This document shows, one piece after another, positions 13,301 through 21,894 of a DNA stretch of 64,000 nt. The position numbers were made by a program, and so were the translations under genes. Origin of the DNA: Astropecten irregularis (Eukaryota > Echinodermata > Asteroidea > Paxillosida > Astropectinidae); the NCBI GenBank assembly GCA_963971285.1, contig OZ020255.1, positions 16,140,931 to 16,204,930 of the forward strand, read 5' to 3'. The notes under the pieces were generated by a model. The model was given only the letters and a program-made list of their open reading frames with translations, searched no databases and was not told the DNA's origin. Positions within the stretch are counted from its first letter, which is position 1; each line of letters begins with the position of its first letter.

Positions 13301-15399
13301 ATGTACAATGTACATAATAAAAAATGTACAGTCATAGCTGGATGTGAGTCACTTACCCTACAGAATACTTAAAAATGTTTCTAATTTCAACCCTCTTCAA
13401 ATTCTAAATACCACGCTCTTTGCTTCAAGCAAACTATTACATATGATCCTTTTTCAGTTAAAAGAAAACTGAACAGCTATGGTCTGCAATCCACTCTAGA
13501 GATTTGTGTTTATTTATATGAAAGCTGCGCTGGCATGGGCTGGACTGTGGAGAAAGTTTCAACTTTCATGAGTGTGTTTTGTCAAGAATTTTTAAGTCAA
13601 CAATTCACAAATACTGGTAGTGTTTATCTCCATCCTCCTTATCATGCAAAGCAGCACAATAGATACATGTATAATCAGCACTTTCAAGTGCCAATGAAAA
13701 ATTTGCACGGTACTTCGGGCCAAATGTTGATATTTCTTTTCTTTTCATTCTTTTGTGCAGGGCTTACAGTGACGTACCAACTTCTGAAAATCACTGTACT
13801 TCTTTGTACATACGTAGGGTATACAGTATATCCATACATGTATACGTGTATGTAGGCCTATATGCACAATGCATAAATGTATTGTGAATACTCTAAGAAA
13901 TTAGATATTTGAGATATAATCATAAAAAATGTATCCAGGCTCTTTTTTTTATCAGGTCGATAATCGACTGGCAAGGAGTATCCGCCGATAAAGTATCCGG
14001 TTGCTCTCAAGGGTTTTTACCATAGAGAAAAGATTGAGATTGTCTTAATAACAGCGGAGGCAGAATCTCCAGTGGAAAATGAGCAGAAACTGGAGCCTAC
14101 GATGCCTGGGAGTGGCATAGTGAGACACCATACAGAGGTGTAATTTATTAGCGCTGTATCATGGATTAAAGCGGTGCAACTGGATGACCAGATAGCACAG
14201 TTACTAATGGTATATACAAAGAGGTTATGTGTATGTGAGCGATAAGCTGCTTTCTAGACAAGCGGATCTACGCGCCAGAAGTGACTGACTTAACTCGCTG
14301 TCAATGTCAACGTGATTGATCCAACAGAAAAACAAAGAGTGAGAACAGGTTCATCTCTGGGTCATTTAAAACAGACTGAGGAGGATCAGGGGGATGTACA
14401 ACATTGGGTCTAGGTTTCTGAAGGATCTAGGTCAAAGGACTTTGGGTAACCTCTGTATGTGTGCTAGACGTTGGTGAAGTCGCTGATTAGGACTGTCATT
14501 GAATGTACACATACTATAAATCCCTGTCCGCAATGGACTTTTTTGGGCAAAGTTACCCAGAGATGCTGGTTACTTTACCCATTTTAAGTCCAGTGTGGAC
14601 GTCTCGGGAAGTCTTCCTCTCAGTTACTTTTCCCGACCAGCGTGGCCAATTTCTGCCCAGGAAGAAATCCCTAGACACTTTTAAAGTGTCTAGGGATTTC
14701 TTCCTGGGCAGAAATACCCGAGATGAAAAGTCCAGTGCGGACAGTGTGAGTCGGGTACCCTCATGAGCCTAGTATTGACAGCTCAGTAATTCTTCCTCAC
14801 GTGCATGGTTAAGTTACTTGAGTCGGAAGTCCAAGTTTGGACACTAATTTATCCATCAGCTTAATGAAACCTCCAGAAAAAAAGTCCTGTGCGGACAGGG
14901 CTTATGCCATTCATATTGTACAGTCACTGTACAGTGCTCACTGTCCATGTGCTGTACGTACTTTTCATTTGAACTAAGAACAGTTTACAGTACTTCATTT
15001 ACAGTGTAGTATTTTCACAGCTCTTGGCTGTTTTGCCATCCTTGAAGCCGGACAAATGGACATCACGATTAATACAATACGGTGTGTATCTAAATCCAAA
15101 TCATCCCATGACTTAAGGGTCAGAGACAGAGTCATCCAGGCATAAGGGATGCAGGCAATTCCCTCCCCTAGCCAGCCTGCCCTGCCCCCATCGGGCAACG
15201 GGTTCAGGAAAAGGACAAGATCACCGAACAACCTCTCAAAGATTTTATTGCTTCAAGGACTCACCTCCACTTCAAATATCTCCTCCGTGTCGTCAAGGAA
15301 ACCCACGAGGCACCGCATCTTCCTCTCCTGTTTCTCCCGGGCGATCTCATTGGCTCGGACATTGTAGGAACCACTGGACGCCCGAAGCCTTCGCGACAT
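1247..15399 (-). CDS. PTPN4: PTPN3/PTPN4-type FERM-PDZ protein tyrosine phosphatase, 5' coding part (three exons)
   Basis: Join of 15265-15399, 2197-2353 and 1247-1364 on the minus strand; the gene continues past the left edge. The 136 visible residues begin MSRRLRASSG, then YNVRANEIAREK and a FERM F1 lobe with FLDDTEEIFEVE, GQILLELVFNHLDL, DYFGLRYSD, RWLDPMKSIRKQVK, then VKFFVSDPSKLQEEYTRYQY at the start of the F2 lobe. Human PTPN4 has the same order and spacing (YNVRASELAR, DYFGLQ, RWLDPNKPIRKQLK, VKFFVSDPNKLQEEYTRYQY), and PTPN3 starts MTSRLRALGG. PTPN3/4 proteins are cytoplasmic phosphatases that the FERM domain brings to the membrane, followed by PDZ and phosphatase domains, which are not in this window. 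Exon phases fit (0, then 1, then 2). Other FERM proteins (EPB41L, FRMD) match the core less well and lack the YNVRA leader. The first coding intron is about 12.9 kb and full of repeats. Confidence 0.9.
1410..1556 (-). mobile_element. tRNA-derived SINE, family A (in PTPN3/4 intron)
   Basis: Minus-strand tRNA-like head (about 1439-1511) with B box GGTTCGAATCC and a diverged A box, followed by the family tail. It lies in the intron between exons 2 and 3. Confidence 0.7.
1699..1936. mobile_element. Hairpin (MITE-like) element, family E
   Basis: Begins GGGGCCAATTTCATGG and ends CCATGAAATAGGCCCC, with further inverted similarity inside (TGCTTAGCACAA / TTTTGTGCTTAACAGC). The internal text, including ACAACCAAAATTCCACGTG and TGGTTTGTTTTATTGAG, recurs at 11.4, 25.6 and 41.8 kb. 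Confidence 0.7.
1980..2116. mobile_element. Short hairpin element in PTPN3/4 intron
   Basis: The ends pair as CCGTGTCAGAATTCTCTGGC against GCCAGAGAATTGGGACACGG, with CTGCGACCGCAAAT against ATTTGCAGCCGCAG inside. This is a typical short terminal-inverted-repeat element. It ends about 80 bp from exon 2. Confidence 0.65.
2197..2353 (-). CDS. PTPN4: PTPN3/4-like exon 2, FERM F1 lobe
   Basis: This 157-bp exon has acceptor AATACAG|AGACGG and donor CAAAG|GTTAGT. It encodes 52 codons plus one base, starting RRAKGQILLELVF and ending SIRKQVK. Joined to the previous exon it gives FEVERRAKGQ, the same length as FKVNKHDQGQ of human PTPN4, which confirms the junction. Confidence 0.9.
2780..2905 (+). mobile_element. 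tRNA-derived SINE, family B (head)
   Basis: A leader (GATTCATCCCGCTGACCCC) is followed by a tRNA-like head at 2829-2899 with A box GGCCTAGCGG and B box GGGTTCGAATCC, closing with CTGAGC, which pairs with GCTCGG. The anticodon loop is 8 nt (ACTAGTAA), so it is not called a functional tRNA. Other copies lie at 25.9 and 63.8 kb. Confidence 0.7.
3297..4052. repeat. 58-bp minisatellite, about 13 copies
   Basis: Unit built around GAATAACATCACAGAATG, CAGGGCTCGGTCTGAGGCAG and ACAAGAGATGGGA, repeating every 58 bp with a few substitutions. Because 58 is not a multiple of 3 and the minus strand lacks stops in all phases, it produces long apparent minus-strand ORFs that are artefacts. It lies in the first coding intron of the phosphatase gene. 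Confidence 0.95.
4053..5698. other. No gene recognised (intron)
   Basis: Single-copy intronic sequence within the phosphatase gene. Scattered TACATGTA motifs; no conserved exon or shared repeat was seen. Confidence 0.5.
5699..6075. repeat. Tandem triplet of a 126-bp family C unit
   Basis: Three units begin ATGGACACTG at 5699, 5825 and 5951. Each holds CGATTTCACCAAAC-like and TCATAGGGCTTC-like ends typical of hairpin family C, described at 8.5 kb. Confidence 0.8.
6453..6830. mobile_element. Hairpin (MITE-like) element, family H
   Basis: Starts AAAGGTAGTATCATACTTTG and ends CCATGATACTACCTTTA, so the ends are inverted. The interior carries GTGTATTTATCCAGAAATTA and a GATC-rich stem (TTTTGATCTTTC/AAAAGATCAAAA). 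Related copies occur at 30.1, 32.5, 43.6, 51.0 and 56.0 kb. Confidence 0.75.
6831..8494. other. No gene recognised (intron)
   Basis: Intronic DNA without recognisable exons. Short ORFs here show no family similarity. Confidence 0.5.
8495..9049. repeat. Tandem cluster of family C hairpin elements
   Basis: Starts GGGGTCGATTTCACGAAGCC and ends GGTAAAATCGACCCC. Four left-half units (GAAGCCCTACGATTGATC, GTTACGAAGGATAACCCATC) repeat about every 86 bp, then a full element with both ends follows from about 8914. The half-unit array suggests repeated partial copying of one arm. Single full copies lie at 42.3 and 45.4 kb. Confidence 0.8.
9050..11244. other. No gene recognised; one family E fragment
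   Basis: Intronic DNA. A partial right arm of family E (GCAGCTCTATGAAACTGGCC) is at about 9590-9655. No exon was found. Confidence 0.5.
11245..11419. mobile_element. Hairpin element, family F
   Basis: Ends are inverted: AATAGCGCTCCGCACTTGCG at the left and GTGAGGAGCGCTATT at the right, with CAGACAAACATTGCAA facing CAATGCTTGTCTGACATC. Copies also occur at 25.97 and 29.1 kb. It abuts the family E copy on its right. Confidence 0.75.
11417..11749. mobile_element. Family E hairpin element
   Basis: Runs from ATTTCATGGAGCTG to CCATGAAATTGGCCCC and shares the interior of the 1.7 kb copy. It is about 95 bp longer than that copy because of an internal segment containing AAGTGCGAACGA and TTACATGGTGTTTCCGC, which recurs at 49.7 kb. 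Overlapping ORFs here are not genes. Confidence 0.7.
11750..12367. other. No gene recognised (intron)
   Basis: No exon or shared repeat was seen. Confidence 0.5.
12368..12571. mobile_element. Hairpin element, family G
   Basis: Left arm CTGCTCATCAGCCAAAATAA, then paired segments GGTTAGGAGGACCTGAC / GTCAGGCTCTCCTAAC around GATCCTAGCAGGATC. The same modules occur at 16.2, 28.4, 30.7, 38.8, 39.4 and 41.7 kb. Confidence 0.7.
12572..14514. other. No gene recognised (intron)
   Basis: Intronic DNA with scattered TACATGTA motifs. No supported exon. Confidence 0.5.
14515..14909. mobile_element. Terminal-inverted-repeat element of about 390 bp
   Basis: Left end TCCCTGTCCGCAATGGAC and right end GTCCTGTGCGGACAGGGC are inverted. 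The interior (AGTGTGAGTCGGGTACCCTC, TCGTGCATGGTTAAGTTA-like) matches a second copy at 24.1-24.5 kb. Unlike that copy, this one contains a 67-bp perfect palindrome. Confidence 0.75.
14649..14715. repeat. 67-bp perfect palindrome
   Basis: Two 33-base arms (starting ATTTCTGCCCAGGAAG, ending CTTCCTGGGCAGAAAT) surround one central base with no mismatch. The related element at 24.2 kb has only one arm, so the palindrome arose by inverted duplication inside this copy. Confidence 0.9.
14910..15264. other. Intron just downstream of the phosphatase start exon
   Basis: No separate feature was seen apart from the intron beginning with GTGAGT. Confidence 0.5.
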
Positions 15400-15507
15400 G
15401 TCCAATTCCCCCTTGCTTGCCGTCACTGACGTCAGTAATACAATCACGCAGTTGTTGGTGTCATCATAAAACGCCCATAGGTGTTAATCTGCACGTCCAA
15501 AATTGAT
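15265..15507 (-). CDS. PTPN4: PTPN3/4-like exon with start codon (coding part 15265-15399)
   Basis: The acceptor (pyrimidine tract then CAACAG) sits just above 15507 and the donor GAG|GTGAGT just below 15265. The ATG at 15397-15399 is the only in-frame ATG in the exon and aligns with the start of human PTPN3 (MTSRLRALGG versus MSRRLRASSG), so it was chosen. The 108 bases before it carry no in-frame stop, so an N-terminal extension from an upstream exon cannot be excluded. The coding part is 45 codons and ends in phase 0. The acceptor shows that at least one more 5' exon lies further right. Confidence 0.85.
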
Positions 15508-15599
15508 CTGTTGACAAAGAGAAACAAGGATTCAAAAGATAATCTGACCGTTTGCATTATATGATCGTGATCAAAAGTTCAAAAGCTACTGTCGTACGT

Positions 15600-15960
15600 G
15601 TCAAATACACATGTGCAGTGCACTTTACATACAGTATGTCAAACTGTCAAATACGTGTACACTAATACTGTCACTGTATAATACATACATGTACATGTAT
15701 ACATGTATGCACTTCACATACATGTACAAATGTACGTATAACTGTCAAATACATAATACAGTACATTATATGCACTTAACATGTACTGTCAAATGTGCTA
15801 CGTGTATGCACTTTACACGTACATATGTACATGTGTAACTGTCAAATACACTATGAACTTTACACGTGACTGTCATATACATGTACACATGTGTACTTTA
15901 CATGTGACTGTCAAATACACATGATATGTACACATACATGTATGCCATTTCCTCCCATGA
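15600..15960. repeat. Degenerate ACTGTCAAATACATGTACA-type tandem repeat
   Basis: ACTGTCAAATACA and CTTTACATGTA motifs alternate at irregular spacing of about 25-60 bp, mixed with TACATGTACA palindromes. Degenerate and not coding. Confidence 0.7.
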
Positions 15961-16157
15961 CTAAACCTTTAAGTTTAAGTTCAAGGATTACATTGTAACT
16001 CTAATCCAGCAACATTAACTGTTAGTCTAGACACCAGACCGCAATGTGTCAATCATTTCAACAACAACAAAAGACTGAGGTGAGCACAACAGTAATCCCT
16101 TATTCCATGAAATCATGGTCCTATATTTATACTCTCACAGCATTCAAAAGAAACAGA

Positions 16158-16328
16158 TTTATTTAAAATGCTTGGAGTTAGGAGGGCCTGACGCGTTTCA
16201 ATCCTAGCAGGATCTTTATCAAAGGCTAGTATCAAAACAAGTCAGGCTCTCATAACTCCAAGCATTTTATAAATTCCAGGTCATTATTTTGGCTGATGAG
16301 CAGTTTGTAGCAGTTTATTACTTGTAGA
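16158..16328. mobile_element. Hairpin element, family G
   Basis: Contains GCTTGGAGTTAGGAGGGCC, ATCCTAGCAGGATC, then the inverted TCTCATAACTCCAAGC and TTATTTTGGCTGATGAGCAG. Near-complete copy. Confidence 0.75.
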
Positions 16329-17583
16329 GATTTATTTAGTTAAATAAAAAAAAATATTCATGATATATGCACAACTCATATAGACAACTCATCTTACTGC
16401 CATACTGTGAAAAAAACTTACTCTTACTCACTCTAAGTTACACTTTAACACATTTTATACAATCTACATGTACATACGGATGGAGCTAAACATTGTGGAA
16501 TTTGCAGTGCCCAAGGTTAGTTAGTTGCACATCCATGTAATCCACAGAAATGTCAATCTGACAATTCAAATTTACTGTATTGAGCAAAATAGGCTGCATG
16601 GTCAAAACCTTCTGCTACACATGTACTGTAGGCCTACATACATGTACATGTACAGTATGTAACTTAAGTACATGTATGTGGTTTTCTGCAACCTCAGAGA
16701 CCTTTCAGATGGATAATACTGTGCAATTGTACATGTATCTATTTTCTAAGAAAGGACTACGTGTACATACAAGTACTGTACGTGGGAAAGGTTGATTTAC
16801 GATCAGATGTAACATTAAAATGCAATTTAACTGTTTTAAAGTGCATGCAATCAGGATTTCAGGGCCCTTGTAGATTATTGATAAAAGTTAAAGGCTATGT
16901 ATCATGTGATAATCAATTTGAAAAATTATTGGAATATTACATACAGGACATATTCCTATGGTTTGATGCACACATACACTGTATGCATACATTGTATGTA
17001 AAGTTAATGTACTGTACAACCATGTACATAATATATCATTGTACATGTACATAATGTAGGCCAATTAGTACAATTAACCTACATGCACTTTTGCTTAAAT
17101 AATTACTACTCTGAAGCTTGTCCATACTGTATGATTCTTTCTCACTTGAGTCAATAAGAACATATACAAGTACATGTACATGTACCTCCATACTAATAAT
17201 AAGAATCTTCAATGCTATTGTACACGTACATGTACATGTGTAAGTTCAGAACTTTTTCCACAGATCCTAAATAGTTTTTAAAATAAAATGTTCAGTGTAC
17301 ATACGTACATGGACTTGTATTGGTACATGATGCGTACCTGTACATTGTACACTACATGTAAGTGTTCAAAGAAAGTGGTAGCATTTAACCAGTAGCTATT
17401 CCTAGCTCTATGCTATGATGATGTCATGTTGACACCATGGCAACCATTATTCAAAGGAGGTCAAATTCCATGCCCACTATTAACTAATATAAGTTTCTTG
17501 TTCCTGTGAGTGTGGACCATGTGATGTGTGAATTGAGGGGATGTGGTCGACCACAGCATTGCTCTGTGGGTATTTAGAGTCTA
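16329..17583. repeat. TACATGTA-rich non-coding stretch
   Basis: No exon seen. Palindromic TGTACATGTACA runs are dense from 16.6 to 17.4 kb and are part of a window-wide enrichment. Confidence 0.6.
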
Positions 17584-17835
17584 CATATTGGCCTGGTACT
17601 GTCTCATCATACATGTACATCCTCTATAAATGTGTTACTAGTGAGACAACCTGACAGGTCTAACCTAACATGATGGCCTGGTAATGTCTCATCATAAATG
17701 TACATCCTCTATAAATGTGTTACTAAACTTACTAGTGAGACAACTCAACAGGTACATACTGTAGGTCTAGCCTATGTACAAGTACATGTACAGTACATGT
17801 TGGCCTGGTAATGTCTCATCATACAATGTGAGACA
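17584..17835. repeat. Imperfect tandem repeat, about 2.5 copies
   Basis: GGCCTGGTAATGTCTCATCA and CCTCTATAAATGTGTTACTA recur, with starts near 17590, 17675 and 17802. Spacing varies because of TACATGTA insertions. Confidence 0.75.
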
Positions 17836-17985
17836 GGGGCCAATTTCACAAACGCTTTATGATCATCGCAAAAGCCCAAATCTATCACTTAATGGAAAAT
17901 TGCTATGGAAAGTAACGATCTATTTTCCGTTTAGCAACGGATTTGGGCTTTAACAATGATCGCAAAGCGTTGGTGAAATCGGCCC
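17836..17985. mobile_element. Hairpin element, family D
   Basis: Starts GGGGCCAATTTCACAAACGC and ends GTTGGTGAAATCGGCCC. The two halves pair along most of their length (AAATCTATCACTTAATGG / CCGTTTAGCAACGGATTT-like). Copies at 19.2 and 43.2 kb. Confidence 0.8.
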
Positions 17986-18005
17986 AGGTCTAACCTACAT
18001 ATACA

Positions 18006-18302
18006 CAGGCGCGGTTCTACGGGGGGGCTAGGGGGGGCTGTAGCCCCCCAAAAATTTTGTCTAGCCCCCCCAAAAAAATGCATGTGAAAAAAAAAATTCA
18101 TGAAAATACTGGATTTGTTCAGTTATTAAGCGCCAATTACATTAAAAACACGTTGTGTGGGCTATAATGTGCATGTTTTTCGACCCCTAATAAGACATAA
18201 CAGAAGCGAGTGAAGAACCCAAAATATTGGGTCTTCTAGCCCCCCCCAAAAATAATGGCTCTTCTAGCCCCCCCCAAAATGTTGACTCTAGAACCGCGCC
18301 TG
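18006..18302. mobile_element. Non-autonomous hAT-like element with 8-bp target duplication
   Basis: Terminal inverted repeats CAGGCGCGGTTCTA and TAGAACCGCGCCTG are flanked on both sides by CATATACA (17998-18005 and 18303-18310). An 8-bp duplication with CAG ends is the hAT superfamily signature. The interior has runs of C/G (TAGCCCCCCC) and no transposase. Confidence 0.8.
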
Positions 18303-18478
18303 CATATACATGTAGTTGTATGCTGCTGTACATAATATGGCAAATGTACAAAGGACATGTACTGTACATGTACAGAAGGCCTTAATGCCTATGTACAGTA
18401 TTTTATATTTAACGTACTTCAGTATCCCATTGTCATCTACATGTGAAATGATGTATCAGAATAAAGCTAGGATTCCCT

Positions 18479-18759
18479 CCTAGGCCCTTTTCCAAACATC
18501 GGCTCAGGCTCCGGATTCGGCTCCGGCTCAGACTCCGGCATTGTCATCTACATTATATGCTGACAATCTAGGTTGTGGTTTTTCATTGAAGTTGAAGTTC
18601 TGTTTTTCTTGTTCAAACTAGAGTATACTATAGGCCTAGTACTTCCAAATCGTAGCCAAAAGACTTTGATACCCGTTATTTAAGAACGGATTCACAAAAT
18701 GGAGCCAGAGCTGGAGCCAGAGCCTAAGCCGGAGCCGAAGTTTGGGAAAGGGCCCTAGG
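18479..18759. mobile_element. Terminal-inverted-repeat element (CCTAGGCCC ends)
   Basis: Left end CCTAGGCCCTTTTCCAAAC and right end GTTTGGGAAAGGGCCCTAGG are inverted, followed inside by GGCTCCGG-type repeats on both sides (CGGCTCAGGCTCCGG and CCGGAGCCG). No ORF of note. Confidence 0.7.
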
Positions 18760-19216
18760 AAGAGCTCTGTTGTTTATACAGTTGTACTTGTACAATGTAC
18801 ATGTATTTATCAGGTATGCTGTGCTGTGAGATTTTACAGATGTACACGTTTCTACAAATACAATGTACATGTACATGTACATGTAGGTCATGTTCTTACA
18901 GTACCATCAATATTGCTTATTCAACAGAAATGTCACACATCGTACATACATGTACAGTATCCCTCAATGCCCAAATGTCAACTTAAACCCAGTGGAACTG
19001 CACATAATTCATGCCATTTGAAACATTCTGCTAAATCACATTCACACATTGCACAAATATCAAACACATATAATGTCATGTGCACGTCTGGAATTTCACT
19101 ACAGCAATAGTCTTTGATGCACCTCTCTAAGCCGTGATTACCTTTTGAAATGTTCTCATGGCTTGCAGGTTAATTGTCTGCTGAAAGAACATTATCTCTT
19201 AAGAAAAATTACTCCA
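18760..19216. other. No gene recognised
   Basis: TACATGTA-rich. The ORF crossing it is not family-like. Confidence 0.5.
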
Positions 19217-19365
19217 GGGGCCGATTTCACTAACGTTTTGCGATCATTGCTAGGCCCAAATCCATCGCTAAACGGAAAATTCCTACACAAAGTAGCGATC
19301 AATTTCCCGTTTAGCGATGGATTTGGGCTTAGCGATGATCGCAAAACGTTAGTGAAATCGGCCCC
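19217..19365. mobile_element. Hairpin element, family D (best-preserved copy)
   Basis: Starts GGGGCCGATTTCACTAACGT and ends ACGTTAGTGAAATCGGCCCC, an exact 20-base terminal match, with long near-perfect pairing inside (CCCAAATCCATCGCTAAACG / CGTTTAGCGATGGATTTGGG). The fold would be a near-continuous hairpin. Confidence 0.85.
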
Positions 19366-19559
19366 GGGTCCCTTTATATAGGAACCTTATTTTATGCGGG
19401 CATACTTTTTTTTTTACATGTTCGTGTAGGCCAATAATACTGTACTGCATTAAATGAAGATCTTTGGACATTGAACATTTTTCTAAATTCTCCACCCTTG
19501 AAACGATACTTTATTTAATGATGAATGAACTTTGCTTAGTCCTCACTCTTCAGTGGTGG

Positions 19560-19760
19560 CTTCTTCAAATAACTACAAGGGAAACTGACTGAATTTTAAG
19601 TCATTGAAAAGTGAACAGACAAAAATTGATTGGAGGGGTTTCAAACCAGCGAGCTCTGGAATACCGTACCGGCGCTCTTACCAACTGAGCTACCCAGCTC
19701 TATGTTGGTGGTGTCCCTAATAGTCAATCAATTATCTTTGTTCGTTTGGCAGTCGGAAGC
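19560..19760 (-). mobile_element. tRNA-derived SINE, family A (diverged)
   Basis: Minus-strand head about 19630-19701. The A box is clear but the B box has decayed (GGTTTGAAACC). The family body AACTACAAGGGAAACTGACT lies on its left. Confidence 0.65.
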
Positions 19761-19856
19761 AATGAGACCACGCATGGCTGCATGGCTTCTGACTGCCAAA
19801 CAAAGATAATTGCCTATAAATATTAGGGACAGTGCCAACATAAGGCTAGGAAGCTC

Positions 19857-21522
19857 AATTGTGACCCAATGCAGCAAATTGAGGTAAATCCCCCAGATTT
19901 AACTTTTTGAGTTATATACACTACTAGAAGGAGTAATTCATGGGCTTTCCAATGATACCAAAATTATGTTCATATCTTATTCCATTCCAAATTTATGACC
20001 CGATAAAGAGAACACCGCTATGCTCAGACTCGGAAAATACTTTTCGAGAAAAAAGGCTTCAAAGATTTTACACACACAAAGTAACTGACTGTTTTACTTT
20101 GGTCTGTGTGCGAGAATAATGGATCACAACAGCAACTTTGCCGGGAGTCTGTGACTGTGCAAGTTAAGATGTTTCCTTGAAAATAATTATTTATTAATTA
20201 TTTATCTTGATTGACTTTTTCATTTACCTCCGATCCATGTAAGAAAACTTCAAACCAGTTGTTGATTTTAGCGTGGGAATTTTTGTTATCGTCATCTGTG
20301 GCTTTGCAGCGATATAGTCAGCACATAGTGACTGCTTTATGTTGTGCGTCAGTGTGTGCGAATAATGGATCACAACATCAACATTGCCGAGGGTCTGTGA
20401 CTGCGAGTTAATTGTTTTCATGAAAATAATGAGTTTAAAAATGACTTCATGTACAATGTAGTACGAACATCTACCTTTGTTACCTTTTTCATTTACACTG
20501 TAGCTCCAAACCATGTCAGAAAACATCAAACCAGTTATTTATTTTTATAGCGTGGGAATTTTTGTCAACGTTACCTGTGTAGCGATACAGTGTCGGGGCC
20601 TATAGTTAGCCTGAATTTCCCGTGGTTTTACAAGCCAAAATAAGCCGTGAAATTTGACAAAAGTACACAAACAAGAATGACAATCACTGTACTCAAAATT
20701 CGAAAATCTAAGAACCCCAATAGTCAGGGTAACCTTGCAAATCCGAACTGTATTCCAACGCTATAAACATGGCAGACATTGCAATGTTGTCGTGTTAGAA
20801 CGGCACTGTTTTCTACTGTAGTCTAAACCGTACTTATACATCACTAGTGTACAGTGAATACAGTTCACGCACATACACATACACATTGTACACTGCATTG
20901 CACTATACATGCACTGAACGAATGTCGCTTAGCGACTGTGGCGCTCTACGCGCACAGAGATTGGCCGAGCGCTGTGCGCGTCACGTATCTAGGTAAACAG
21001 TACGCGCAGCGGTCCAATCAGAGAGATGTATTTGAATGACGTGGGCCCTGGCCGCGAACTAGACGATGTGATTTTGCTTCGCTTACGATGTTTTGTTTAC
21101 AAACTTCAGCGGATTGATATGGAGTAAAGGTGTTCCTGGGGATGATGTCATTGTTATTAATAGAAAGACGAGTCAACGCTCGTTTCAATGATACCACATA
21201 CACCGTGCAAACATGAACAGATCAGCATGAATACGCGCTGTGAATAACGTCAGATTTTGAGAGATTTTCTTTAGATTTCGTAAAAGAAGACAGAAATACA
21301 CTGCAAACATGTTCTGGAAAACCTCCTTTTTACCCAATTTCCTTACATTTCTTTGATATAATTATCAACACTGTGAATCTTTGATACTTTAACTATCCAA
21401 AAATACAACAACAAAAAAAACGATGTTGGAGACATTTTTTGCGATTCGGCAACTTCTGACGCCGATAACTCAAAATTGACTTTTGGGGGATTTACCTCAT
21501 TTCTCTCCATTGGGTCACAATT
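19857..21522. mobile_element. 1.67-kb terminal-inverted-repeat element, non-autonomous
   Basis: The first ~58 bp and last ~58 bp are inverted copies with few mismatches (AATTGTGACCCAATG, GAGGTAAATCCCCCA, TTGAGTTAT in both). It sits in family A SINE remnants (left flank GGGACAGTGCCAACATAAGG). The interior holds a 246-bp tandem duplication and a GC-rich, CCAAT-like stretch at 20925-21060. No transposase ORF was found. Confidence 0.7.
20092..20590. repeat. 246-bp tandem duplication (two diverged copies)
   Basis: GAATAATGGATCACAACA, GTCTGTGACTG, TTTTTCATTTAC, CATGT.AGAAAAC and TAGCGTGGGAATTTTTGT occur twice in the same order, about 246 bp apart. It lies inside the 1.67-kb element. Confidence 0.75.
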
Positions 21523-21642
21523 ATTTTTTAGTGTCTTTCAGGACAACATGCAACGGTCTGACATGAATGTTAAATGAAACATCAACTACAGTGGCCCTTT
21601 ATGTACATGTATGTATGTACAGTACATGTAACTTGTAAGTCC

Positions 21643-21894
21643 CAGTGGTGGATCTAGGGGGGGGGGGTTAGGGGGTTTAAACCCCCCCCCCTTGGGTTCC
21701 CCCAAAAAAAATTTAAAAAAATAATAAAAAATAACAAAAATTCAAATGTCAAATTGAAAAAGCTCCCTACCAAAGAGGGAGGGGGGGGGGGATGTTGACC
21801 ACACACCTCCCCCCACCGCCCTCGCAGTGCCTGGCTACTAAACTTCACTCCGGGTAAACCCTCCCCCCTTACCAAAAAGCTACATCCACCACTG
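21643..21894. mobile_element. Small TIR element with poly-G/poly-C interior
   Basis: Ends CAGTGGTGGATCTAG and TACATCCACCACTG are inverted and flanked by AGTCC on both sides. The ends resemble hAT-type MITEs. G and C runs of up to 11 make the interior hard to sequence, so its exact length may be unreliable. Confidence 0.65.
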
